This document shows positions 9,218 to 16,689 of a stretch of 17,341 nt of DNA, one piece after another (the first letter of the stretch is position 1; every line of letters starts with the position of its first letter). The notes under the pieces are model-generated. The model saw only the letters and a program-made list of their open reading frames with translations, ran no database searches and was not told where the DNA came from. The position numbers and the translations under genes are program-made. The DNA comes from Pseudomonadota bacterium (GTDB lineage Bacteria; Pseudomonadota; Alphaproteobacteria; Rhizobiales; Methylopilaceae), in assembly GCA_023430145.1 (NCBI GenBank), contig JAEZCD010000003.1, positions 1-17,341 on the forward strand, written 5' to 3'.

Positions 9218-9735
9218 GCCCGGCCGATCCGCCGTGGCAGATCGTACCGCTCGACAGCAAGGCGCATGACCGAACAGCCTTCTCCTGCGGCGCCCCCGAG
9301 CTCGACCGCTACATCCGGGAGCAGGCCTCGCAGGACGTGAAACGGGACGTCGCCCGCGCGTTCGTCGCCGTGCGAGCCGGGGCGCCCACGGTATGCGGTT
9401 ACTACAGCCTGAGCGCCACCAGCTTTCAAAGGGAGAACCTCCCGGCCGACCAGGCGAAACGCCTGCCGCACTATCCCGTACCGGCCGCCCTGCTCGGCCG
9501 GCTGGCCGTAGATGACGGGGCGAAGGGTAAGGGGCTGGGTACCTTCCTGCTCATGGACGCCCTGAACCGCATCCTGCTCGCGACGCAGACGCTCGCGGTC
9601 TACGCCCTGATCGTCGATGCGAAGGACGAGGCGGCCGTCGCCGTCTATCGGAAGTATGGATTCGTCTCTTTCGTCGACGAAGGGCGACGGCTGTTCTTGC
9701 CGATGGCGACGATACGGAAGCTGGTCGACGGATAG
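9214..9735 (+). CDS. GNAT-family acetyltransferase toxin (TacT-like)
   Basis: Toxins of this group acetylate the amino group of aminoacyl-tRNA with acetyl-CoA and so stop translation. The 173 residues start MSPADPPWQIVPLDSKAHDR and include the typical FSCGAPELDRYIREQASQD region. The acetyl-CoA loop is GAKGKGLGTFLLMDAL (102-117), and YRKYGF (145-150) contains the tyrosine at the position usually thought catalytic (Tyr145). VCGYYSLSATSF also matches the family. The start overlaps the antitoxin stop (ATGA). A hairpin at 9743-9762 follows. The fold is intact, so the toxin is probably active. The tRNA target cannot be read from sequence. Confidence 0.9.
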   Translation: MSPADPPWQIVPLDSKAHDRTAFSCGAPELDRYIREQASQDVKRDVARAFVAVRAGAPTVCGYYSLSATSFQRENLPADQAKRLPHYPVPAALLGRLAVDDGAKGKGLGTFLLMDALNRILLATQTLAVYALIVDAKDEAAVAVYRKYGFVSFVDEGRRLFLPMATIRKLVDG

Positions 9736-9742
9736 GCCGGTC

Positions 9743-9762
9743 CCCGCATGATCGGATGCGGG
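9743..9762. terminator. Hairpin between the convergent toxin and GntR genes
   Basis: CCCGCAT (9743-9749) and ATGCGGG (9756-9762) pair around a 6-nt loop, and flanking GG/CC can extend the stem. Its place in the 51-bp gap between two convergent stops suits a bidirectional terminator, but neither side has a clear T-run. Confidence 0.35.
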
Positions 9763-9786
9763 AGCCACGCGCCGGGCGATGAAGCC

Positions 9787-10554
9787 TCAGCCCGCGGGCG
9801 CCTCCGCCAGCTCGCGCACGGGACGGCGGCGCGGCTTCGGCGACGCGGCGGCACCGGTCGGACGCGCGAACAAGCCGGAGGCCTCGAGGCCGGCGCGCAG
9901 AGTGACCGACGTGCTGTCGATATGGCGGGCCATGATGGCGAGCGCGCGGTCGGTGTCGCGCGCGACGGCGGCATCGGTCAGCGCGCGATGGTCGCGGTCG
10001 ATCTCGTCGAGCCGCAGGCGGTCGGTGAACGGCAGCGCGTGTCGCCGGTAGCGCTCGTAGTGGAGATGCTGGAGATGCCGGATGGCGAGGAGCCGCGGGC
10101 TGCCGCAGGCCGACGCCAGCGCCTCGTGGAAATCCTCGTGCGCATAGGCCCATGCCTCGTCCGGCTGGCCGGTGCGGACGTCCGGCTCGCGCGGCGTGCC
10201 GATCAGCCGGTGGAAGGCGGCGACGACATGCGCCTCCCAGGCGAGATCGCCGCGGGCGATCGCCGTGCGCAGGCAGAGCTGCTCGATCTCGCTGCGCGTG
10301 TGGGCGCAATCCTCGAAGTCGGCGGCCGAGATCGGCGCGACGCGGAAGCCGCGCTGCGGCTCGGCGGTGACGAGACCCTCGGAGGTCAGCCGCGACAGCG
10401 CCTCGCGCACGGCGCCGAGGCTGACCGACAGCGCATTACAGATGTCGCCGATTTTCAGCCGCTCGGCAGGCCGCAGCCGGCACTCGAGGATGTCGAGCCG
10501 GATCCGCTCGTATGTCGCTTGGGTGAGACTGCCGGTGGAGGGCTCGTAATCCAT
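9787..10554 (-). CDS. GntR-family transcriptional regulator with FCD domain
   Basis: The 255-residue protein has an N-terminal winged helix-turn-helix (about residues 10-75; KIGDICNALSVSLGAVREAL, then SRLTSEGLVTAEPQRGFRVA) and a C-terminal all-helical FCD ligand domain (about 80-225). Asp or His residues in HEDFHEAL (139-146), DRDHRAL and ARHID fit the metal site that binds a carboxylate-type effector in many members. The tail after about residue 230 is basic and proline-rich (SPKPRRRPVREL), longer than usual. It is divergent from the response regulator gene (126 bp apart). Its target genes are unknown; it is too far from the ABC operon for a firm link. Start ATG at 10554, with a weak ribosome binding site. 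Confidence 0.9.
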   Translation of the reverse strand: MDYEPSTGSLTQATYERIRLDILECRLRPAERLKIGDICNALSVSLGAVREALSRLTSEGLVTAEPQRGFRVAPISAADFEDCAHTRSEIEQLCLRTAIARGDLAWEAHVVAAFHRLIGTPREPDVRTGQPDEAWAYAHEDFHEALASACGSPRLLAIRHLQHLHYERYRRHALPFTDRLRLDEIDRDHRALTDAAVARDTDRALAIMARHIDSTSVTLRAGLEASGLFARPTGAAASPKPRRRPVRELAEAPAG

Positions 10555-10575
10555 CGCCGTCGCTTACCATGGCAC

Positions 10576-10617
10576 GCATAATGCAGTCTATATTTGCCCG
10601 GAAAATCTATTTTATGC
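10576..10617. promoter_or_regulatory. Inverted repeat in the GntR/response-regulator intergenic region
   Basis: GCATAA (10576-10581) and TTATGC (10612-10617) are perfect inverted copies 30 bp apart in an AT-rich island that is unusual for this DNA. AATGCA and TGCATT next to them are also inverted. It may be an operator for the regulator encoded beside it, but the match is short. Confidence 0.3.
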
Positions 10618-10618
10618 A

Positions 10619-10646
10619 TTGACAATTCCGCCGTCTCGGCTATGAA
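10619..10646 (+). promoter_or_regulatory. Candidate promoter of the response regulator
   Basis: TTGACA (10619-10624), perfect to the sigma-70 consensus, is followed after 16 bp by TATGAA (10641-10646). It lies 34 bp before the chosen start of the response regulator gene and faces it. Confidence 0.55.
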
Positions 10647-10680
10647 GGCGCCGTGCAATCCGGGGGGCGGAGGGCAAGAG

Positions 10681-11406
10681 ATGTTGCAGACCGCCGCGCC
10701 GACCCGTGTTCTCGTCGTCGATGACGACCGAGCATTGCGCAGCACTCTCCTCGACTATTTCGATGGCGTCGGTATGCATGGCATACCTGCCGGGAGCTCG
10801 CGCGAGGTGACGCGCGCCTTCGCCAGCCGCGAGCCGGACGTCGTCATCCTCGATCTGCAGCTCGGCAGCGAGAACGGGCTCGATATCCTGCGCGACCTGC
10901 GGCTGCGCTCGGATGTGCCGATCCTGATCGCCTCCGGCCAGCGCTGCGAGGAGGCCGACCGAGTGGTCGGGCTCGAGCTCGGCGCCGACGACTACCTGAC
11001 GAAACCGTTCGGCCTGCGCGAGCTGACGGCGCGGATCAAGGCGGTTCTCCGCCGCAAGACGCTGCCCAAGGCCGAGCCGGCGCCAAGTCCCTCCGGCTAC
11101 TATCGCTTCGCGGGATGGCAGCTGAGCCGGCGCAGCCGGCGTCTGCTCGACCCCGAGGGCAACCAGGTGCCGCTGACGAAGGGCGAGTTCGCGCTCCTCG
11201 TGGCGTTTCTCGAATCGCCCGAGCGGCCGCTGACCAGGGAGCAGCTCCTGCAGGCGACGCGCGTCCACGAGGACATTTACGACCGCAGCATCGACGTGCA
11301 GATCCTGCGGCTGCGCCGCAAGCTCGAGAAGGGCGGTGCCGCCTCGGTGATCCGCACCGTCCGCGGCGTCGGCTACGTCTTCGCCTCCCCTGTCGAGAGG
11401 CGCTGA
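10681..11406 (+). CDS. OmpR/PhoB-type response regulator without adjacent kinase
   Basis: DNA-binding response regulator of 241 residues. The receiver has the acidic pocket VVDDD (Asp14/Asp15), the phospho-acceptor Asp58 in VILDLQLG, Ser85 in the switch position and Lys108 in TKPF. A linker rich in proline and serine (about 118-130) leads to an OmpR winged helix with VPLTKGEFALLVAFLESPER and the recognition region RSIDVQILRLRRKLE. The start is the ATG at 10681, because GGAGGG (10669-10674) stands six bases upstream. A TTG at 10594 would lie in the promoter. No histidine kinase gene is next to it, so its partner is elsewhere. It is divergent from the GntR gene. Confidence 0.93.
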   Translation: MLQTAAPTRVLVVDDDRALRSTLLDYFDGVGMHGIPAGSSREVTRAFASREPDVVILDLQLGSENGLDILRDLRLRSDVPILIASGQRCEEADRVVGLELGADDYLTKPFGLRELTARIKAVLRRKTLPKAEPAPSPSGYYRFAGWQLSRRSRRLLDPEGNQVPLTKGEFALLVAFLESPERPLTREQLLQATRVHEDIYDRSIDVQILRLRRKLEKGGAASVIRTVRGVGYVFASPVERR

Positions 11407-11797
11407 CGCGGCCGATCGGATTTCCGACATTCGCGCCCTTTTGCAGTACGCTTTCGTGCGAATGTCGGGAATCGGACGGTGATCAGCAATAAAGTTCCTG
11501 GTCGCATTTTCGATTTGACGTACGCTTGCGCCGAGGTGAGCGACGTCGAACCCAGCTCCACTTCCGGAATTTGCGACTTGACGCTGGCTGAGCATGCTCG
11601 CGGCCGTTCGAGTCGCGAGCGTCATTCCCGCTCCACTTGCGGCGAGACGGCGAACGTCGGCCTAATCTAACAACCGTAGCCGCTTCGCCCCGGCACGCAA
11701 TCACCGCGAAACCGGCCTCCTTCATCTCCTGCACATCCAATGTCGACGAGTTCTGCGTTCGCGCGGACTTCGTCCTGCGAAGCGGATGGAGACGAAG
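11407..11797. other. 391-bp spacer between the response regulator and DUF1127 genes
   Basis: I see no credible protein gene. The region holds a long inverted repeat (11417-11475) just after the response regulator stop, a pair of degenerate direct repeats (TTTTCGATTTGACG at 11507-11520 and TTTGCGACTTGACG at 11570-11583; GCTCCACTT at 11555-11563 and 11630-11638), and presumably the promoter of the DUF1127 gene, which I cannot place. A GTG-started 63-codon frame at 11479-11670 lacks a ribosome binding site and any known pattern. Confidence 0.6.
11417..11475. repeat. Inverted repeat with perfect 11-bp core after the response regulator
   Basis: CCGACATTCGC (11424-11434) and GCGAATGTCGG (11458-11468) are perfect inverted copies, and the arms extend outwards to 11417 and 11475 with one wobble pair and one mismatch. 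The loop is 23 nt. It begins 11 bp after the stop at 11404-11406. It could end or protect the response-regulator mRNA, or be a dispersed palindrome. Confidence 0.55.
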
Positions 11798-12202
11798 ATG
11801 AAGGTGCACTCCGCACAGTCCCTGCACGCAGTGCATGGGCCTTCCGCCGGCGCCGGGCGTCCGTCCAGGAAGAACTGGCTGGTCCCGGGGCTCACCCGAC
11901 TGATGCGTGCGATCGGCGCCCTGCGGCGCGAGAGGGCCTACCGGCGCGCCATCGCCGAGCTGTCGCGGCTCGACCCACGGCTGCTCTCCGATATCGGCCT
12001 CGGCGAGGCGGAGATCTCCGGCGCGGTGCGCTTCGGCCGCCGCGAGCCGCTACCAGCATCCGGGCTGCAGGCCAGCCCGCGCCGCGCACCGATCGAGCCG
12101 GCACGCCTCATCGCACTGCGGGCCGGAGCCGAGCGCGTGCGAACCCCGCGGGGCGACCACCTGCAAGGGCCGCTGCGCGCCCGGGCCGGCGCCACATGCT
12201 AG
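11798..12202 (+). CDS. DUF1127 domain protein with long basic tail
   Basis: The segment ALRRERAYRRAIAELSRLDP, with RLLSDIGLGEAEISGAV after it (about residues 41-77), is the DUF1127 (YjiS-like) motif: an arginine-rich helix, then LLSDIGL. Small proteins of this family in Alphaproteobacteria have been linked to RNA or phosphate/stress regulation; no function can be assigned here. I start at the ATG at 11798 because GGAG (11788-11791) lies six bases before it, giving 134 residues. An ATG at 11786 in the same frame adds four. Typical members have 50-100 residues; the extra is a disordered basic stretch after residue 80, rich in arginine, alanine and proline. Confidence 0.7.
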   Translation: MKVHSAQSLHAVHGPSAGAGRPSRKNWLVPGLTRLMRAIGALRRERAYRRAIAELSRLDPRLLSDIGLGEAEISGAVRFGRREPLPASGLQASPRRAPIEPARLIALRAGAERVRTPRGDHLQGPLRARAGATC

Positions 12203-12284
12203 GGAACAGAGGCGCCACCAACGAGACGGCCTGCTGTTGATCGCGCGTTCGCCGACAATGTGACGCTCGCCAGTCACGGTGAGG

Positions 12285-12308
12285 GCGCTCGAACTCGCGC
12301 TCGAACTC
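12285..12308. repeat. Perfect 12-bp tandem duplication
   Basis: GCGCTCGAACTC occurs twice without a spacer (12285-12296 and 12297-12308) in the 200-bp gap between the convergent DUF1127 and ABC ATPase genes. No gene is seen in that gap, nor a clear terminator for the ABC operon. Confidence 0.6.
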
Positions 12309-12402
12309 CGGGGTACGGGGCGCCTCGGAGGACTCGCCCTGGACGACGCCATCGCCACAAACGGCTGGGAGATCGAGACTAGATCGACACGAGGAGCGGG
12401 AA

Positions 12403-13428
<1,026 letters not shown>

Positions 13429-13436
13429 GGGTCTCC

Positions 13437-14291
13437 TCAGCCCTTCACGCCCGACAGCGCGAAGCTCTCGATGATCTGCCGCTGCGCGATCAGGTAGACG
13501 ATCAGGATCGGCACGACGGCGAGGCTCGTCGCGGCGAGCTGCAGGTGCCACAGCGGCGAGCCGTAGGGATCGGTGAAGTTGGACAGCGCCAGCGGCAGCG
13601 TGAACATCTCAAGCGACGAGACGAAGATCAGCGGCTCGAGGAACAGGTTCCAGGAATTGAGGAAGGTGATGATGGCGACCGCCGCCAGCGCGGGCCGCGA
13701 CATCGGCAGCGCGATGCGCCACCAGATGCCGATGCGCGACAGCCCGTCCATGCGGCCGGCTTCCTCGAGCTCCTTCGGCAGGGCCAGGAAATACTGGCGC
13801 ATCAGGAAGGTGGCCATGATGCCCTGCGGCCCGAAGACGGGCAGCAGGATCAGCGGCCAGTGCGAGTCGATGAAGCCGGCCCAGCGCATCAGGAAGAAGT
13901 TCGGGATGATCGTCACCTCCTCCGGCACCATCAGTGCCGAGACGAGGAACAGGCCGATGAGGGCGGCGCCCGCAAAGCGCAGCCGCGCCAGCGCGTAGCC
14001 CGCGAGCGACGCGAAGACGAGCGTCAGCGCCGTCACCGTGACGGCGATGTAGAGCGAGTTGAAATATTGCCGCGCAAATGGCTGGTAGGCGAAGACCTCG
14101 ACGAAGTTCCGCCACTGCCACTCGCGCGGGACGAGGCTCGGCGATCCGAAGATCTCGCTGGGGCTCTTGAAGCCACCCGACACCATCCACAGGAACGGGA
14201 AGACGAAGGGGATGGCGACGACTGCGAGCGCGATCGTCCAGCAGACCTGGCTGACGATGCGCAGCTGGCGCTGGGTTAGGCTGCCGGTCAC
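13437..14291 (-). CDS. ABC transporter permease, MalG/UgpE type
   Basis: Second membrane subunit of the CUT1 importer, 284 residues. I use the GTG at 14291, which overlaps the stop of the upstream permease (GTGA), with GCGGGA in front. A longer frame to 15164 is the other permease read in the wrong frame. The N-terminal helix (WTIALAVVAIPFVFPFLWMV), a periplasmic stretch, and five further helices are visible. The cytoplasmic coupling loop ELEEAGRMDGLSRIGIWWRI (about 174-193) is the EAA motif that docks on the ATPase, and the end IIESFALSGVKG is typical of MalG-like proteins. It is followed by the ATPase after eight bases. Confidence 0.94.
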   Translation of the reverse strand: MTGSLTQRQLRIVSQVCWTIALAVVAIPFVFPFLWMVSGGFKSPSEIFGSPSLVPREWQWRNFVEVFAYQPFARQYFNSLYIAVTVTALTLVFASLAGYALARLRFAGAALIGLFLVSALMVPEEVTIIPNFFLMRWAGFIDSHWPLILLPVFGPQGIMATFLMRQYFLALPKELEEAGRMDGLSRIGIWWRIALPMSRPALAAVAIITFLNSWNLFLEPLIFVSSLEMFTLPLALSNFTDPYGSPLWHLQLAATSLAVVPILIVYLIAQRQIIESFALSGVKG

Positions 14292-15214
14292 GTGTCCCGC
14301 CGCCGTAGTGCGAGCTGCACGATGGTCAGCGCCATGACGACGACGAACATGATCATCGCGAGCGCCGAGGCGTAGCCGATGTCGAAGAACTGGAAGCCCT
14401 GCTGGTAGATGTAGAAGGCGAGCACCAGCGTGCCGTTCTCCGGGCCGCCGCCGGTCATCAGGTAGATGTGGTCGAACACCTTGAACGAGCCGATCGTGGT
14501 GATGACCATGATGACGAGCGTGGTCGGGCCGAGCAGCGGCCACACGATCATGCGGAAGATCTGCCAGTTCGAGGCGCCTTCCAGCTTCGCCGCCGCCTCG
14601 TAGTCGCGCGGGATCGCCTGGAGCGCGGCGATGTAGAGGATCATGTTGAGCCCGACCATCTTGATGACGCGCGTGACGATGACCGCCGCCATCGCCCAGT
14701 CGGGCTCGCGCAGCCAGTTGGGGCCATCGATGCCGACCTGCGCCAGCACCTGGTTCACGAAGCCCGCCTCGCCCTGCAGAAGGAACTTCCAGACGATCGC
14801 CCAGGCAACCGCGGACGTGACCACCGGCGCGAAGAAGACGGTGCGGAAGAACACGACGCCGGCAAAGCGGCGCGTCAGCGCCATGGCCAATGCCAGCGCC
14901 AGCGCCATGTTCAGCGGCACGAGCCCGATCGCGAAGACGACCGAGTTGCGCACCACGAGCCAGAAATCCGGATTGACGAGGAGCGCATCCTCGAAATTGG
15001 CGAGGCCGACGAAGGTGGCCTGCTGAGTGAGCAGGTTCCACTCCGTCAGCGAGTAGTAGACGACCGCCACCAGCGGTCCGCCGAAGAAGATGAGAAAGCC
15101 GGCCAGCGTCGGGCCGAGGAAAAGCCATGCCTCCATGGCCTCGCGCATGCGCAAGGTGAGCCATGGCGCGCGGGCGTCGCGCGCCATGGCTGCAGGCTGT
15201 GGCCTCGCCGTCAT
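14288..15214 (-). CDS. ABC transporter permease, MalF/UgpA type
   Basis: First membrane subunit of the CUT1 importer, 308 residues. The first helix (about 28-55, AWLFLGPTLAGFLIFFGGPL) is followed by more hydrophobic segments and the coupling loop YEAAAKLEGASNWQIFRMI (205-223), the EAA motif. TGGGPENGTLVLAFYIYQQG is a conserved periplasmic part of UgpA-like proteins. The ATG at 15214 has AAGGCGG upstream and overlaps the stop of a 22-codon reading frame (ATGA). Met10 is an alternative start. The gene overlaps the next permease by four bases. Confidence 0.95.
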   Translation of the reverse strand: MTARPQPAAMARDARAPWLTLRMREAMEAWLFLGPTLAGFLIFFGGPLVAVVYYSLTEWNLLTQQATFVGLANFEDALLVNPDFWLVVRNSVVFAIGLVPLNMALALALAMALTRRFAGVVFFRTVFFAPVVTSAVAWAIVWKFLLQGEAGFVNQVLAQVGIDGPNWLREPDWAMAAVIVTRVIKMVGLNMILYIAALQAIPRDYEAAAKLEGASNWQIFRMIVWPLLGPTTLVIMVITTIGSFKVFDHIYLMTGGGPENGTLVLAFYIYQQGFQFFDIGYASALAMIMFVVVMALTIVQLALRRRDT

Positions 15215-15279
15215 CGGTCCGCCTTCAATTCGTCCTGCGCCGGGCCCGGCGCGGCGATCTCCCGCTCTGCTCCGGGCAT
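15211..15279 (-). CDS. 22-codon micro-ORF coupled to the ABC permease (candidate)
   Basis: Between the substrate-binding protein and the permease lies an ATG at 15279, six bases after a near-perfect GGAGG (15286-15290). It encodes MPGAEREIAAPGPAQDELKA and then Asp-Arg. Its TGA overlaps the permease ATG (ATGA), the classic layout for translational coupling. The peptide is hydrophilic and resembles no family I know. It may be a translated leader that sets permease expression rather than a functional peptide. The start codon falls in a predicted stem (see the hairpin at 15276-15321). Confidence 0.45.
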   Translation of the reverse strand: MPGAEREIAAPGPAQDELKADR

Positions 15280-15321
15280 CGGCTCCCTCCGAACGTCGGT
15301 TCCAGCCTTTTGCCCCGATGC
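15276..15321 (-). promoter_or_regulatory. Hairpin sequestering the micro-ORF start codon
   Basis: On the minus strand GCATCGG (15315-15321) and CCGATGC (15276-15282) can pair, with a 32-nt loop that holds the GGAGG and a small inner hairpin CCGA-CGT-TCGG (15289-15299). The stem contains the micro-ORF ATG. Stem-loops at this place often stabilise binding-protein mRNA and reduce permease translation. Confidence 0.4.
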
Positions 15322-15322
15322 T

Positions 15323-16567
15323 CTAGAGCAGCGGCCGAATGGCGGCGCAGACCGCCTTGAGCGACTGTTCGACGTTGGCGTCGGCGCGCCACAGCGCATC
15401 GATCCGCGGCTTCATCGCGGCGAGGATCTGCGGGCTCTTCTCGTGACTGGGCAGCACCTTGCCCTTGGCGATGGCATCGGCCACCACCTTCATCTGCTCT
15501 GCCGGGATCAGCTTGTTGGAATTGACGAAGGCTTCGCTGTTGAGCACCGAGATGCGCGCCGGCGGGAAGAACTGTGCCATGGTGGCGACGTTCTGCTTGT
15601 TGGTCATGTGCGCCACGAAATCGGCGGCGATATCCTTCTGGCGGCCGGCGGTGAACAGCACGATGCCGGCCTGGCCGATCACCGGCGACTCACCGGCGGG
15701 GCCGGTCGGCAGCGGGGCGATGCCCCACTCGAAGCCGGCCTTCTGCATCAGCGAGGCGCGCGAGATCTGGTTGATGGTCATCGCCGAATTGCCGGAGAAA
15801 TAGTCGCCGGTCTCGCCGGGCGGCGCGATCGACTGGTCCTTGAACACCATGTCGTGCAGCTGCTGCACGGCGGCCACGGCCTCCGGCTTGTCGAAGCCGC
15901 ATTCCTTGTTCGCCCACACATCGCCGCCATAGGCGCGGATCGGCGGCATCAGGGCGTGCATGATGCGCGTATCGTAGCCTTGGCCGTCCTTGAACTCGAA
16001 GCCCCATTTGCCGTTGGCCTGCTTGAGCTTGGCCGCGACCTCCCGGAACTTGGCCATGTCCCACTGACCCTTGGCCGCAAGCTGAAGCGGGGTCTCGAGG
16101 CCCGCCTTGTCGAACATGGTCTTGTTGTAGAAGATGACGAAAGGCGAGGTCGAGAACGGCACGCCCCAAACCTTGCCGTTGCTCTGCCACAGCCCCATGG
16201 CGGGCGCCGACAGGTCGGCGAAGTCGTAGCCCTTCGCGGCATTGAGCTTCGGTGCGAGATCTTCCAGCACTCCGGCCTTGGCGAAGGTGGAGGCCGCGTC
16301 CTCCATCATCCAGCCGAGGTCCGGCGGATTGCCGCCGGCGAGCTGAAATGTGAGCTTCTGCGTGTAGTCGCCCGGCGGGATCGTCTCGAACTTCACCGTC
16401 ACGTCGGGATGCGTGGCCTTGAAGCTCTCCGCAAAGCCCTTGAGCATGGCGAGATGCGCCTCATTGCCTGTCCAGATGGTGACGCGCAGCTCCGCTGCGA
16501 GCGCGGCCGACGACATCAGCCCGAGCGCCAGCGCCGATATCGCAAGACCTTTCAATGCGGCTTTCAT
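15323..16567 (-). CDS. ABC transporter substrate-binding protein (CUT1 type)
   Basis: Periplasmic binding protein of 414 residues. The N-terminus MKAALKGLAISALALGLMSS, followed by AALAA-ELRVTIW, is a standard Sec signal with likely cleavage after ALA or ALAA. The mature part resembles the extracellular solute-binding protein family 1 of sugar and glycerol-phosphate importers: TIWTGNEAHLAMLKGFAESF, then GGNPPDLGWMMEDAASTFAK and WGVPFSTSPFVIFYNKTMFD. The start at 16567 has GGAGGAGG upstream. The same frame is open to an ATG at 16690, which would place 41 non-signal residues before the signal, so I reject it. The ligand is not evident. The SDR gene precedes it and the permeases follow 108 bp later. 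Confidence 0.95.
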   Translation of the reverse strand: MKAALKGLAISALALGLMSSAALAAELRVTIWTGNEAHLAMLKGFAESFKATHPDVTVKFETIPPGDYTQKLTFQLAGGNPPDLGWMMEDAASTFAKAGVLEDLAPKLNAAKGYDFADLSAPAMGLWQSNGKVWGVPFSTSPFVIFYNKTMFDKAGLETPLQLAAKGQWDMAKFREVAAKLKQANGKWGFEFKDGQGYDTRIMHALMPPIRAYGGDVWANKECGFDKPEAVAAVQQLHDMVFKDQSIAPPGETGDYFSGNSAMTINQISRASLMQKAGFEWGIAPLPTGPAGESPVIGQAGIVLFTAGRQKDIAADFVAHMTNKQNVATMAQFFPPARISVLNSEAFVNSNKLIPAEQMKVVADAIAKGKVLPSHEKSPQILAAMKPRIDALWRADANVEQSLKAVCAAIRPLL

Positions 16568-16689
16568 GGGGTCCTCCTCCCTGTTGGTCAGCCTTGTTGC
16601 ATTTCCTCCGCAGGAACCGACCCGACGGACGCGGCCGCGCCGTGCCCCGGCGCCTCGCGGAGGGTGTTCCGGCGATTGCGAAGACGCCA

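Noticed and set aside
11479..11670. GTG-started 63-codon frame in the spacer
   Set aside because: No ribosome binding site, no recognisable motif, and it crosses degenerate repeats.
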